Positions 35,501 through 44,102 are shown, numbered from the stretch's first letter. The stretch is 64,000 nucleotides of DNA from an uncultured Porphyromonadaceae bacterium (GCA_900542765.1 UQOX01000009.1:1-64000); one strand, 5' to 3'. Made by a program: numbers and translations. The notes: generated from the sequence alone by a model not told the origin.

Positions 35501-38500
35501 GAGCGACGGGTTACCCATGACGGTAATCTTGTTGGTCGGCTTGTCGGGGTCGTAGCTCGAATAGGGGGTGGTGCTGCTCACTCCCGAGCCGTTGGTGTTT
35601 TGGGCGACGTTGCGTTCCTGTTTCAGGGAGGTGAGCAGTTCGAGCGGGAAGTCAAACATGTTGGCCTCGGGCCACACCTTTTCCTGGTCGGCCGAGCTGT
35701 ATGTGTTGTAGCGGCCGGCCGGGGTGAGCTGCAAGGGTATCTCATACTCGTAGTAGTTGTTGCAATAGTCCGAGCCCAAGCGTATGAAGATGGACAACTC
35801 GTTGTTTTTGAGGTCGGTATCATCGTCGATGAGCTGCTCGGCGTGGGTAAACATTTGCAGCCGTTTGTAGTTGCGCATGTCGGTGCCGGAGGTCTTGTAT
35901 ATGGCGCGGGCGTTTTTCGAGGGCAGGTCTCTGATGGTGAGCGAGATGGCTTGCTCGTTGAGTTGGGTGATCTGCGACTGGTCGGGAGAGATGATGCGGG
36001 TCACGCCGGGGGGGAGCACATAGTTGACGGGCGTCTGGCCGGCATTCTCTTCGATGTTGACCACCGACACGTCGATGTCGCCCTCGGCGGGGGCATTGCT
36101 GCTGCCGCTGATGTCGGAGTGCAGTTTGTATTCATAGGTGCGCCATTCGCCGCGTACCAGTTCGAGCGTGGCAAAGCGCAGATGGGTTTCTTTGTTGAAG
36201 CCCGTGAGGAAAATGCGGGCAAACCGTATGCTCGAAAAGTCTTGTATCGAGCCTACGGTCTGGCGCGGTTCGTGCGAAGCGTCTTCGCTGTCGTCGCGCA
36301 AGGGTATCTTGAACTGGTACCAGCGCACGGTCGATGACTCGCCGTTGCGCAGCGGTACCGTCACGGTGCGCATGTCGGTGATGTAGTTGCTTCCCACCTG
36401 CAAGTCTTCGGGGGTGATTTTCACGGCATACTGGTAGTAGCGCTCATACTCGTCGAGCGTGTTGTCCTGGTTGATGTCCTCGACGTCGGGGACACTGCGC
36501 GACGACTGGTAGTAGCGGTCGTCGACTTCGCTCGAAGATAGTGAGTTGCCTTCTGTTCCGTTGTAGTATTTATACCGGGTGAGAATGTCGGTTTCTTCTT
36601 CATTGAACCGTTCGCTCAGGAAGTATTGGTAATTGTCTCGGGCGGGGTCGTTGAGCGGGGAGTGGGGGTCGGCCAGCATGCGGTTGAGTGCCGTGCCCGA
36701 GAGTTTGGCGCGGAGACCCTCGACAAATCCTTGGTAAGAGGAGAAGTTGAGCTCGTCCTCGTCGGAGAGGCCGTCGAGACCTGCGTCCTGCCGCACGCGG
36801 GCGCCGCTGCTGTTGTCGAAGGCGTAGGTGAGCGACTGCTGCCGCGAGACGCGTCCCCACACCGTGGTCGAGAGGTATGAGGTGTCGTTGTTGATGGGAA
36901 GGCCGTTTTCGTAGGACTTCATGCCGTCTTTGAGAATGTCTTCCGACACTTCTCCGAAGTTGAAGTAGAGCATACCCCCCTTGTTGCTGCCGTCTTCGTT
37001 GTAGAGGAAGGGGTCCATGAGCCAGAATTGCAGGTACTCGATGTTGGAGTTGTCAAAGTCGGTGATGTCCATCTTGCGCATGATGCCTGCCCACCGTTTC
37101 TCGGGATTGAGCAGGCGCCCTTCCTCGTCGATGTTTTGGGCGTCGGTGTTGTAGGGCCCGTGCTCTTGCGGATAGTAGGAGAGGTTGAGAACCTGCATGA
37201 CCGACGACTCGCCGTAGTTGAGCTCCTTGTTGGGGAATACCTCGGTGTATTCGACTTCGCGCACATAGTGGTTCGAGAGTTGTTCGAGGTCGTTTTTGAT
37301 GTGTGCCGGGGTGGCCGATGAGTTGCGTTGCGTGAAGATGCGGTCGATGTAATACCAGGCGAGCAGGGCGCGGTTCTTGCCGTAGTCGAGGTTGTTCGAC
37401 AGGGCCGATTCCACAAACATCGACGGAGTGGCCGACAATGTCCAGGAGTAGGGCGTGCGTATGTCGATGGTCGTCTGTGACCCTTCAAAGTCATCGAGAT
37501 AGGAGAGGGTCGAGGCGTTTTTCTTTTCGCCGGGAATGAGCTGGGCAAACTCGGCGGTGAGCGACAGCCGCGACGGGACGGTGGCCGTCACGGTGGGTAT
37601 CTTGTTGAGCCACGAGGTGAGCCACTGGAACTCGGTGTTGTAGGAGGTGTTGAATCCCCACAGCGTGTTGTTGAGCACCTCACTGCCCATGTTCACCTTC
37701 TCGGTGAGGGCTTTTTCTTTCATGTGCATGAGGGTGAGTCCCAGGTTGAAGTCGGGTGTGAAGGCGTAATTGAGGTCGAGACCTACCAGCGTTTTGCGTT
37801 GCATGCTCAGGCTTTGGTTCTCGAACGAGACGTCGATGTTGGTGCCCGAGTCGATGTAACTCTGGTTGAGAATCGTTACGACACCCATGTTGTAGTCGAC
37901 CGTGTAGTCGACATTCTCGGTGAGTGTCACGCCGCCGGCCGTTACGCGCACCGAGCCGCGCGGAATGTTGAAGGCGTTGAGGTGTATCTCGGCGCTGTTC
38001 GATGCCTGGTATTCGCCTTTGAGTATGAACTTGTTCTTGTCGGCAAACTGCTTGGCCACCGTGAGGGTCGAGTCGTAGAGCTCCTGGTAGGCGTAGCGTG
38101 AGGCGTCGGGGGTGCCGATGGCCTCTTCCAGGTGGGAGCCGAAGGGCTCGACCACGGGAAAGATGATGCGCCCCGACGAGGGGAGTATCGTGTAGCCCGA
38201 GACGTAGTCGAAGATGCCGTCGGAGTTGGTCTCCTGGTTGTTGTCGAGCCGGTCGAGGTTCATGACTTGCAGCAGGGTCTTTTCCTTGATGTTGCCTACC
38301 GGCAGGTAGGCGGTGTTGGTGCCCACCGAGTCGTTTTGGTAGTAGATGTTGAGGCGGAAATTCTCTTTCTCCACTTGGTAGGCGCCCAATGAATAGACGT
38401 TTTTCATCATCAGGTGCCAAATGGGTTTCTTGTTGGTGACGGTCGACCCTTTGAGCATTTTCACATAGAGGCTTTGTTCGGTGTCGGTGATGTCGCTTGC

Positions 38501-39958
38501 AAACTCGCCCACCTGGTAGGTCTGCCCGTTCTTGGTGTATTCAAAGGCCACGGCCAGCACCTCGTCGCTGGTGAGTTGGCTGTTGAGCGACACATAACCG
38601 AGCTGGCTGTTGAGGGTGTATTCCGAGGACGAGAGCAACCGGGCGCTCTCTATCTTGGCATAGTCTTCTCCGCCGTAGATGCCATAGGCTTCGAGGGGGC
38701 TCAGTGCCTGTGTCGCCTGGTTGATGTATCGGGCATCGGGGTAGGAGGTGATGATTTCGTTGTAGAGCGAGTTGGCCGAGTTGGTCGGGTATTGTGCGCC
38801 ACTGGTCGTCCAATGGTCGCTGGCCAGGTTGCCGGCCTGGGTCTCTCCCAAGTCGGCAAAGGCAACGATGTTGCGCGCGTTGTCGTAGGAGCCCTGTTTG
38901 TTGGTGACCCATATCTCGATGCGGTTGATGGTGATGCCCGAGGTGATGTAGGGCAGCCGCGCGATGAACTGGTCGTAGTTGTCGCGGAAGTAGTGGGTCA
39001 GGAAGAAGTGCCGGTTTTGGTCGTAGGCGTCGACTCCGATTTCAAATTCGGTGGTCTGGCTGCCCCCTTCGCTGCTCACCGTTTTGGAGTCGGTTTCCTG
39101 TTGCGATACGAGGCCGGTAACGGTGAGTTTGCCAAATTGCAGCGTGGTTTTCAGACCGAAGAGCGAGGTCCCGCCCCGAATGAGGGTCGAGCCGGTGGTC
39201 ATGCTGATGTTACCCCCCTCGATGGTCTTGATGATTTGGTCTTCGTCGCCTTCGTATTTGAGGCTCATTTTCTGGGCGTCGAAGTCGAAGGTGGCGTCGG
39301 TGTTGTAGGTCATGTTGAAGCCCACCTTCGTGCCCACCGAGGCGTTGATGGTGGCCTGTATCTTCTCGTCGAAGTCGAAGTAGGTTTTCTTGCGGGCGCT
39401 CTCGGCGAGGGCCGGGTTGTCGATTTTGTTGGTGACGAGGCTCAGGGTGAGGCTCATCGACCCGCTGGTTTTCAGTCTCACGCCGCCCGGGCCGAATACC
39501 TTGTCGAGGGCTTGCACGTTGAATTGCATGTCGAGAAAGTCAAACTCGTTGTCTCCTTTGGCAAAATTCTCGGCATTCTTGGCGCGATAATATTCCTGCA
39601 TCGACTTCTTGAAGGTGTAGTCGCTGTACTCGTCGGCTGTGAGCATGAAGGGGGTCGAGACCGTCATGTCGCCCACTTTGGTGCGTACGACGTAGCAGTT
39701 GGTCTTGGCGTCGTATTCGAAGTCGGTATGTACGTTTTCGGGTGTTTTCAGGTCGGCCGGAGGGAGTGTGTGCAGGTCGTCGAAGGTCTCTATCGAGGTC
39801 TTGGCCACCGGGAAGCGAGACGGCGTACGGGGTATGGTGTCGCTTGCCGGCGTTTGGCCGGCGGGACGGACAGCCTGTGATGCAGCAAAAGCGGAATAAA
39901 GGCTTATCCCGCTTATAACCAAAAGAATATATATCGAAAAAATTCTCTTTCTCATCAT
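32534..39958 (-). CDS. sprA: Type IX secretion outer-membrane translocon SprA (Sov)
   Basis: A 2,474-residue outer-membrane protein, matching the known size of SprA/Sov (about 2,400-2,500). It forms a very large single-chain beta-barrel through which type IX cargo leaves the cell and is also needed for gliding in motile relatives. A signal peptide (about residues 1-25) precedes a long series of beta strands with repeated features such as NGQTYQVGEFASDITDTEQSLYVKM, WINELRLKGFNEEGGWAAKGN and a C-terminal barrel ending LNSDIGITIKLDLAR. It lies 57 bp downstream of ruvA, an order conserved in Bacteroidales. Its plug partner is at 41894-43138. A 985-codon antisense frame inside it is a codon-bias artefact. 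Confidence 0.95.
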   Translation of the reverse strand: MMRKRIFSIYILLVISGISLYSAFAASQAVRPAGQTPASDTIPRTPSRFPVAKTSIETFDDLHTLPPADLKTPENVHTDFEYDAKTNCYVVRTKVGDMTVSTPFMLTADEYSDYTFKKSMQEYYRAKNAENFAKGDNEFDFLDMQFNVQALDKVFGPGGVRLKTSGSMSLTLSLVTNKIDNPALAESARKKTYFDFDEKIQATINASVGTKVGFNMTYNTDATFDFDAQKMSLKYEGDEDQIIKTIEGGNISMTTGSTLIRGGTSLFGLKTTLQFGKLTVTGLVSQQETDSKTVSSEGGSQTTEFEIGVDAYDQNRHFFLTHYFRDNYDQFIARLPYITSGITINRIEIWVTNKQGSYDNARNIVAFADLGETQAGNLASDHWTTSGAQYPTNSANSLYNEIITSYPDARYINQATQALSPLEAYGIYGGEDYAKIESARLLSSSEYTLNSQLGYVSLNSQLTSDEVLAVAFEYTKNGQTYQVGEFASDITDTEQSLYVKMLKGSTVTNKKPIWHLMMKNVYSLGAYQVEKENFRLNIYYQNDSVGTNTAYLPVGNIKEKTLLQVMNLDRLDNNQETNSDGIFDYVSGYTILPSSGRIIFPVVEPFGSHLEEAIGTPDASRYAYQELYDSTLTVAKQFADKNKFILKGEYQASNSAEIHLNAFNIPRGSVRVTAGGVTLTENVDYTVDYNMGVVTILNQSYIDSGTNIDVSFENQSLSMQRKTLVGLDLNYAFTPDFNLGLTLMHMKEKALTEKVNMGSEVLNNTLWGFNTSYNTEFQWLTSWLNKIPTVTATVPSRLSLTAEFAQLIPGEKKNASTLSYLDDFEGSQTTIDIRTPYSWTLSATPSMFVESALSNNLDYGKNRALLAWYYIDRIFTQRNSSATPAHIKNDLEQLSNHYVREVEYTEVFPNKELNYGESSVMQVLNLSYYPQEHGPYNTDAQNIDEEGRLLNPEKRWAGIMRKMDITDFDNSNIEYLQFWLMDPFLYNEDGSNKGGMLYFNFGEVSEDILKDGMKSYENGLPINNDTSYLSTTVWGRVSRQQSLTYAFDNSSGARVRQDAGLDGLSDEDELNFSSYQGFVEGLRAKLSGTALNRMLADPHSPLNDPARDNYQYFLSERFNEEETDILTRYKYYNGTEGNSLSSSEVDDRYYQSSRSVPDVEDINQDNTLDEYERYYQYAVKITPEDLQVGSNYITDMRTVTVPLRNGESSTVRWYQFKIPLRDDSEDASHEPRQTVGSIQDFSSIRFARIFLTGFNKETHLRFATLELVRGEWRTYEYKLHSDISGSSNAPAEGDIDVSVVNIEENAGQTPVNYVLPPGVTRIISPDQSQITQLNEQAISLTIRDLPSKNARAIYKTSGTDMRNYKRLQMFTHAEQLIDDDTDLKNNELSIFIRLGSDYCNNYYEYEIPLQLTPAGRYNTYSSADQEKVWPEANMFDFPLELLTSLKQERNVAQNTNGSGVSSTTPYSSYDPDKPTNKITVMGNPSLSNVKTILVGVRNNSGRKKSATVWINELRLKGFNEEGGWAAKGNLNLAVSDIATLNMSGLVETTGFGGIDQSLSERRLDDLYQYNFAAMVDLGRFFPEKAKIKAPFFYSYTMEKSLPKYNPLDQDILLSDALEAAANDAARDSIKQLSITQSTVKSLSLSGFKVDIKSKNPMPYDPGNFTFSYSQNKQHENDPTTAYENTNTYNGNLIYSYSPLIKPWKPFEKIKSKSKSLDVLKKMGINYLPNNLSFGTSISRYYYEQQLRSIDESDVTLPVSVSKSFLWDRQFAIQWNLLQSLSMNLSTATNARIEEPSGAVNKQLFAEEYTLWKDSVKNSLRDFGTPWEYQQSFNATFNVPLNNIPSLNWISLSSTYNATYNWNRGASIDDTTSVGNSISNQGRLSVNGRFNFETLYNKSKFLKSVNQKFNNRGSNSRTPQKRNRYQRTITLRADTSTLVKHNLDSKKPIVSATLKGKVYPIKYKVVDANTIRVETRSDERIIITVLPGKRREENKWYQVGMYATRFAMMLRSANIQYSNTRSMTLPSFAPSVGDMLGQSTGYGAMAPGLGFAFATVGSDYIDHAVENNWLMTQDSSLISPAIHNRTNDLQADIVLEPLNGLKITLNIARSQSHNNQIYFMYDNKPTIQGGSFTMTHMALSTAFKKLSAENGYQSDAFDQFLQNRQIVANRLESNYRNTFYPAADFIGEANLAGQPYNTLYGGVNISSADVLIPSFIAAYTGGDARAIDLTAFPSWTQLIPNWKLTYDGLSKLKKMQKTFKSFIISHAYKCTYNVNSFSSYLNWVGIGSNSDMGFVKDSQTGYPVPSSPYDISSVTIIESFSPLLGIDFTLKNNLSGSLAYKNSRNLNLSISSVQIVEAVTQDVTVGIGYKITGLRGFFSGKGGKQGTYSNDINLRGDFSFAKTHSLIRRIEQEYTQATAGNKAINMKYSAEYKLSRYITLQAYYDLQITTPLISSSSYPTLNSDIGITIKLDLAR

Positions 39959-40015
39959 CGAGCGGCCGCCGTGAGGCGAACGTTTTTTAGTCTCTTCCGG
40001 CCGCTGATGGAGAGG

Positions 40016-40600
40016 TTACAGCATTTTCAGTGCGGTTTTTATGACCTCTTCGACTTTCAGGGCCGGGTTCTCTTTAAGCAGCTTCTGCACGACCTTTTGG
40101 GAGGCAGCCTGGGCAAATCCCAGCATCACCAGGGCGGCGACGGCTTCGTCCTGCAACTCTTGCTGTTGGGTCGTGTGGCTTATAAGTAACGTATCACCCC
40201 CTGCTTTTATTTTATCTTTGAGGTCAACAATTATGCGTTCGGCGGTTTTTGCCCCGATTCCTTTGACCGATTTGAGCAGGTTCACTTGTCCCGAGGCAAT
40301 GACCTGTTCGAGTTCGGCCGGAGAAAGAGAGGAGAGAATCATGCGGGCGGTGTTGGGGCCCACGCCCGAGACCGAGATGAGCAATAAGAAGAGTTCCCGT
40401 TCGCGGCGGTCGATGAATCCGTAGAGGAGGTGGGCGTCTTCGCGTATGGCTTCGTAGACATACAGGCGAGTTTCCCGGCCGACGGCCAGCGTGCTGTATG
40501 TGGTGAGTGAGATGTTGAGGCCGTAGCCTACGCCTTGGCAATCGATGACGGCCAGGGTGGGGGTGAGTTCGACGACTTCGCCGCGAATGTATTCGATCAT
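40016..40600 (-). CDS. ruvA: Holliday junction DNA helicase subunit RuvA
   Basis: A 194-residue RuvA that binds four-way DNA junctions as a tetramer and loads RuvB. The N-terminal OB fold starts [27 protein letters not shown], followed by helix-hairpin-helix motifs ([26 protein letters not shown]) and the RuvB-binding C-terminal domain ([20 protein letters not shown]). The frame opens 52 codons earlier, but the ATG at 40600 matches the universal start. It is followed by sprA in the same direction, probably one transcript. ruvB and ruvC are not in the window. Confidence 0.97.
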   Translation of the reverse strand: MIEYIRGEVVELTPTLAVIDCQGVGYGLNISLTTYSTLAVGRETRLYVYEAIREDAHLLYGFIDRRERELFLLLISVSGVGPNTARMILSSLSPAELEQVIASGQVNLLKSVKGIGAKTAERIIVDLKDKIKAGGDTLLISHTTQQQELQDEAVAALVMLGFAQAASQKVVQKLLKENPALKVEEVIKTALKML

Positions 40601-40684
40601 GGGTCGATGTTTTTTATGGAAATTCTTGTCTGTCGGCGTTCGGTTGCCGGGAATTGCCGGCATCTCGGTCCCACCGGCCGGCTT

Positions 40685-40726
40685 AAAAACAGAACGGTCT
40701 CCGTTGGTGGGGGATGACGGTTCTGT
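40685..40726 (-). terminator. Terminator after the bactofilin gene
   Basis: On the minus strand ACAGAAC-C-GTC pairs with GAC-C-GTTCTGT (40716-40726 with 40689-40699, one mismatch). TTTTT follows at 40685-40689. Confidence 0.6.
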
Positions 40727-40777
40727 GACGTTGTGCCCCGAGCCGGTTCCCGTCAAGGAAAAAGACCGGTCTGCCGC

Positions 40778-41143
40778 TTATTTGCTTTCTTTCCCGGCTC
40801 GTTTGGGGTCTTGCATTTTGCAGCTGCCGTTGAGTACGGCCTTCGGTTCGATGATGAGTATCTGGGTGGAGATGTCGCCCTCGACCGTCGAGGTCGCTCT
40901 CAGGGTGAGGGTGTCCTGTATGGTGAGATTGCCATTGACTTTGCCGTTGATTTCGGCATTGGCGGCCATGATGTTGCCCTGTATATGGGACTGTTCGCCG
41001 ATGATGACTTTTCCCGCGCATTCGATGTTTCCTTGCAGTGAACCGTCGATGCGTATGTCGCTGCCGGCGTTGATGTTTCCTACAATGGCGGTATTGACCG
41101 AGAAATTATTGTGGACCATTCCGTTTGAAGTCTCTTTGCTCAT
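40778..41143 (-). CDS. Bactofilin (polymer-forming cytoskeletal protein)
   Basis: A 121-residue bactofilin. The core (about residues 20-105) is a right-handed beta-helix of short repeats such as SDIRIDGSLQGNIECAGKVIIGEQSHIQGNI and AEINGKVNGNLTI, flanked by short flexible tails. Bactofilins polymerise without nucleotides and organise local wall or envelope sites. The frame runs 20 codons upstream, but ATG 41143 (MSKETSNGMVHNN) fits the family. A possible -7 box, TATTTTTG on the minus strand at 41174-41181, lies 31 nt before it. It sits next to ruvA with a terminator in between. Confidence 0.9.
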   Translation of the reverse strand: MSKETSNGMVHNNFSVNTAIVGNINAGSDIRIDGSLQGNIECAGKVIIGEQSHIQGNIMAANAEINGKVNGNLTIQDTLTLRATSTVEGDISTQILIIEPKAVLNGSCKMQDPKRAGKESK

Positions 41144-41272
41144 ATCGTTTTTTTCTAAAAACAAGTTTCTATGCAAAAATACAATTTCCCGACAGAATAA
41201 CACGCTTTTCCGTCAAAAAGATTTGTGAAGTTGTCTTATGCCTTTTGTAATCAAACTCCTTGCAGGAACTGC

Positions 41273-41365
41273 GCCTCGAAACATTTTTATTGCTCCGTGC
41301 CCCCTCTCGAGGCAGGCGTCGCCTGGACAGGACGTGAGGGAAAGCGGCTCTTTTCCCTCCTTTTT
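41273..41365 (+). ncRNA. Candidate small RNA ending in an intrinsic terminator
   Basis: Three consecutive hairpins: GCCTCGA (41273-41279) with TCGAGGC (41307-41313), CAGGC/GCCTG (41313-41317 with 41321-41325), and GAGGGAAA (41336-41343) with TTTCCCTC (41352-41359), followed by CTTTTTA. The last is a good terminator, yet no plus-strand gene precedes it, since bactofilin reads away from here and folB starts at 41453. No clear promoter was found at its 5' side. Confidence 0.4.
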
Positions 41366-41421
41366 ATCGTGGGGGAGGATAAACGGGTGGGGTGCTTGCA
41401 TGGTTGTCTCGATAATATCTT

Positions 41422-41429
41422 TATCTTTG
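41422..41429 (+). promoter_or_regulatory. -7 box of folB
   Basis: TATCTTTG, 23 nt before the ATG at 41453. The nearest TTG elements are 15 or 23 nt upstream, so the -33 element is uncertain. Confidence 0.45.
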
Positions 41430-41452
41430 TGAGTAAATCATGCCTTGGAAAT

Positions 41453-41806
41453 ATGAAAACATCGATAGAACTGAATGAGATGCGTTTCTTTGCCTATCAT
41501 GGTGTCGGCTCGCAAGAGCGTCGGGTGGGCAATGATTATGTGGTGTCGTTGCGCGTTGATTGCCCCATAGAAGGGGCCATGGAGAGTGATGCTCTCGAAG
41601 ATACCCTCGACTATGCCGCCCTCTATGCGCTTGTGGCGGCCGAGATGGCGACCCCTTCGTTGCTGCTCGAACATGTGGCCGGCCGCATTTGCCGGGCGCT
41701 CACTCGCACGTTCCCTGCCGTTTCGGGCGGACGTCTGCGCATTGCCAAGCTCACGCCCCCCATTCCGGGTGAAATCGGTGAGGCGGCGGTGGTCGTGGAG
41801 TGGTGA
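41453..41806 (+). CDS. folB: Dihydroneopterin aldolase
   Basis: A 117-residue folate-pathway enzyme that converts 7,8-dihydroneopterin to 6-hydroxymethyl-dihydropterin and glycolaldehyde. It has the family start ELNEMRFFAYHGVGSQERRVGNDYVVSLRVD, LEDTLDYAALYALVAAEM, LLLEHVAGRICRAL and a substrate-binding LRIAKLTPPIPGEIGEAAVVVEW end. The frame opens at 41225, but ATG 41453 matches the family and follows the promoter. It is 87 bp before the T9SS plug gene and could share its transcript. No other folate gene is present. Confidence 0.93.
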   Translation: MKTSIELNEMRFFAYHGVGSQERRVGNDYVVSLRVDCPIEGAMESDALEDTLDYAALYALVAAEMATPSLLLEHVAGRICRALTRTFPAVSGGRLRIAKLTPPIPGEIGEAAVVVEW

Positions 41807-41893
41807 CGCCATAGCCTTTTCATTCCTGCCGGAGGCCGGTTTTGTACGTCTGGCTGTATCCGGCACAAAAATCTATCGGAGTAAACTTGTCTT

Positions 41894-43138
41894 ATGCGTT
41901 ATCTCTTTTCCCTTGTTCTTCTGGTGGCGGCTTTGACCGGCCTGTCGGCTGCCCGCCCTTATCGTACCGAAGTCTTCAACCCCAGCGTGCACACGTTGCA
42001 GGTGCGCCTTTCGGGCGACCGCCTTGCTCCTCCCGTGGCGTTGTTGGGCAGTGACAACGGAGTCGTGGTTTCCTTCGACATGCTCGAAGACAACCCGCAA
42101 TATCTCTATTACCGGGTGGTGCATTGCAATGCCGACTGGACGCCTTCGCTGCTCTCCGAGGTCGAATATCTTGACGGTTTCAACGGTTTGCCGGTCGACG
42201 ATTACGCCCTCTCGTTCAATACCTATTGCAACTATGTGCACTACCGCATAGCCTTGCCCAACGACGACCTGCGGTTCCGCGTCTCGGGCAATTACGCCCT
42301 GCTCGTCTATCCCGAAGGGAATCCCGACTCGTTGCTGCTTACCGCCTGTTTTTCTCTCACCGAGAACCTCGTTGCCATCGGTTGTGAAATAACCACCCGC
42401 ACCGATGTCGATTATAACAAGGCGCACCAGCAACTCTCGTTCAAGGTGATGTATCCGCAATATGAGATACGCAACCCGCGCGAAGAAGTCAAAGCCTATG
42501 TGACCGCCAATGTCGACGAGACCGGCGTGCTGCTGCCGCAGCCGTTGTATGTGCGCAACCAGGAAATCGAGTATGCCCATGTGCCGGCTCTCATTTTCCC
42601 GGCGGGGAACGAATATCGCCGTTTCGAGACGGTCTCGCGGCATTACAACACGATAGGTGTCGAGAGCATGCGCTATTTCGACCCCTATTACCATGCCCTG
42701 TTGCGTCCCGACGAGCCGAGAGCCGGAGGCATGTACGCTTATGACGAGACGCAAAACGGGCGCTTCTTTATTCGCACCGACGAAAGCGAAGAGGCCGATA
42801 CCGAGGCCGATTACTTCGTGGTGCATTTCACCTTGGCGACGGGAGCTCCGGTCGACGGGGAGATTTATATCGACGGCGAGTTTACCCGCGGACGCCGTGA
42901 CGAGACGACCCGCATGACCTATAATGCGGAGACGCGGGCCTACGAAAAAGTCATGTTGCTCAAACAAGGAGCCTATAATTACCGCTATCTTTTGCAACGT
43001 CCCGGCACCAAGGCCGATGCCGCACCCATCGAGGGCAATTTCTACGAAACCCGCAACGAGTACCAGTTGCGGGTCTATCACCGTCCGCAAGGAGCCCGTT
43101 ACGACCGTCTTGTCGGGTACTCCCGTTGTCGCATGTGA
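41894..43138 (+). CDS. Type IX secretion system plug protein (DUF5103)
   Basis: A 414-residue exported protein with a signal peptide (about residues 1-19). It has the N-terminal T9SS-plug domain (NPSVHTLQVRLSGDRLAPPVALLGSDNGVVVSFDML, LYYRVVHCNADWTPS) and a second beta-rich domain (DYFVVHFTLATGAPVDGEIYIDGEFT, GAYNYRYLL). In Flavobacterium the Plug protein seals the periplasmic end of the SprA barrel when no substrate is passing. Finding it within about 2 kb of sprA supports a working SprA-Plug module here. The other core genes (porV, gldKLMN, porTUX) are outside the window. Confidence 0.9.
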   Translation: MRYLFSLVLLVAALTGLSAARPYRTEVFNPSVHTLQVRLSGDRLAPPVALLGSDNGVVVSFDMLEDNPQYLYYRVVHCNADWTPSLLSEVEYLDGFNGLPVDDYALSFNTYCNYVHYRIALPNDDLRFRVSGNYALLVYPEGNPDSLLLTACFSLTENLVAIGCEITTRTDVDYNKAHQQLSFKVMYPQYEIRNPREEVKAYVTANVDETGVLLPQPLYVRNQEIEYAHVPALIFPAGNEYRRFETVSRHYNTIGVESMRYFDPYYHALLRPDEPRAGGMYAYDETQNGRFFIRTDESEEADTEADYFVVHFTLATGAPVDGEIYIDGEFTRGRRDETTRMTYNAETRAYEKVMLLKQGAYNYRYLLQRPGTKADAAPIEGNFYETRNEYQLRVYHRPQGARYDRLVGYSRCRM

Positions 43139-43244
43139 TGGGTGCGGGACGTGTCGCCTTGCCCGTGGCGGGGGTGTCGTTTCTGCCCGCCGAAAGGCGG
43201 GCGACTCCGTGTCGTGGTGCCCGGCTGCCTGTCGAAAAATGACG

Positions 43245-43286
43245 TAAAAAAGGCGCCTTGCAAGAATTGCTCTTGCAAGGCGCCTT
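43245..43286 (-). terminator. Terminator of tRNA-Arg
   Basis: A perfect 16-pair stem (43250-43265 with 43271-43286) with a 5-nt loop, followed on the minus strand by TTTTTT. It may also end plus-strand transcripts from the plug gene. Confidence 0.85.
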
Positions 43287-43293
43287 CTCGTAG

Positions 43294-43366
43294 TGACCCC
43301 GACAGGACTCAAACCTGTGACCTTCAGAACCGGAATCTGACGTTCTATTCACTAAACTACGGGGCC
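43294..43366 (-). tRNA. tRNA-Arg (CCG)
   Basis: The 73-nt minus-strand gene has acceptor stem GGCCCCG/CGGGGTC (one G-U), anticodon stem TCAGA/TCTGA with loop TTCCGGT giving anticodon CCG, and T stem ACAGG/CCTGT with loop TTTGAGT. The CCA end is not encoded. Confidence 0.93.
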
Positions 43367-43372
43367 TTTTCG

Positions 43373-43409
43373 GTTGGCAAAAGTAAGAATTATTTGTAGC
43401 TTTGCCAAA
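43373..43409. promoter_or_regulatory. Overlapping divergent promoters of tRNA-Arg and ung
   Basis: Minus strand: TTTG (43406-43409), 20 nt, TACTTTTG (43378-43385), reading toward tRNA-Arg. Plus strand: GTTG (43373-43376), 20 nt, TAGCTTTG (43397-43404), reading toward ung. The two elements occupy the same 37 bp. Confidence 0.65.
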
Positions 43410-43433
43410 CGAAACGATTTAAATCTTTGAAAA

Positions 43434-44096
43434 ATGAATGTCCGTATCGAGGAGAGTTGGCGAGAGAAGCTGCAATCGGAGTTCGATGCCCCCTATTTTG
43501 CCCAACTCACCGATTTTGTGCGTCACGAGTATGCCACGACGCGTGTCTATCCGCCCGGGAGCCAGATGTTTGCCGCCTTCGATGCCTGTCCGTTCGACAA
43601 GGTGAAGGTGGTCATTCTCGGTCAGGACCCCTACCATGAGCCGGGTCAGGCCCACGGCCTTTGTTTCTCGGTAAACGACGGAGTGCCGTTTCCGCCCTCG
43701 TTGCAGAATATTTTCAAGGAGATACACGACGACATCGGCACCCCTATCCCTATGAGCGGCGACCTTTCCCGGTGGGCACATCAAGGGGTGTTGCTGCTCA
43801 ATGCCACCCTCACGGTGCGGGCACATCAGGCCGGGTCGCACCAGAACAAGGGGTGGGAGCAGTTTACCGATGCGGTGATACACCGTTTGGCACAGGACCG
43901 TGAGCATCTTGTCTTTATCCTCTGGGGGGCGTATGCCCAGCGCAAAGGCGAGTTTATCGACCGCTCCCGCCACTTGGTGTTGCAGTCGCCCCACCCGTCG
44001 CCCCTCTCGGCGCATCGGGGATTTTTCGGAAACCGCCATTTCAGCCGCGCCAACGAATATCTCGTGGCTCACGGCATCGAACCTATTTTATGGTAA
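43434..44096 (+). CDS. ung: Uracil-DNA glycosylase
   Basis: Removes uracil from DNA as the first step of base excision repair. The 220-residue family 1 enzyme has the water-activating GQDPYH (Asp65, His68), FPPSLQNIFKEI and the minor-groove loop HPSPLSAHRGF with His187. Length and start are standard. It is followed 6 bp later by a C_GCAxxG_C_C protein, so the two are likely co-transcribed from the promoter at 43373-43404. Confidence 0.97.
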   Translation: MNVRIEESWREKLQSEFDAPYFAQLTDFVRHEYATTRVYPPGSQMFAAFDACPFDKVKVVILGQDPYHEPGQAHGLCFSVNDGVPFPPSLQNIFKEIHDDIGTPIPMSGDLSRWAHQGVLLLNATLTVRAHQAGSHQNKGWEQFTDAVIHRLAQDREHLVFILWGAYAQRKGEFIDRSRHLVLQSPHPSPLSAHRGFFGNRHFSRANEYLVAHGIEPILW

Positions 44097-44102
44097 TTGC
44101 AT

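Noticed and set aside
33380..36337. 985-codon open frame antisense to sprA
   Set aside because: Same bias effect. The translation is rich in Val, Gly, Arg and His with no recognisable motif.
41894..43138. Plug gene as a folate-related gene because it follows folB
   Set aside because: Signal peptide and DUF5103 domain place it in the envelope; adjacency to folB is not functional evidence.
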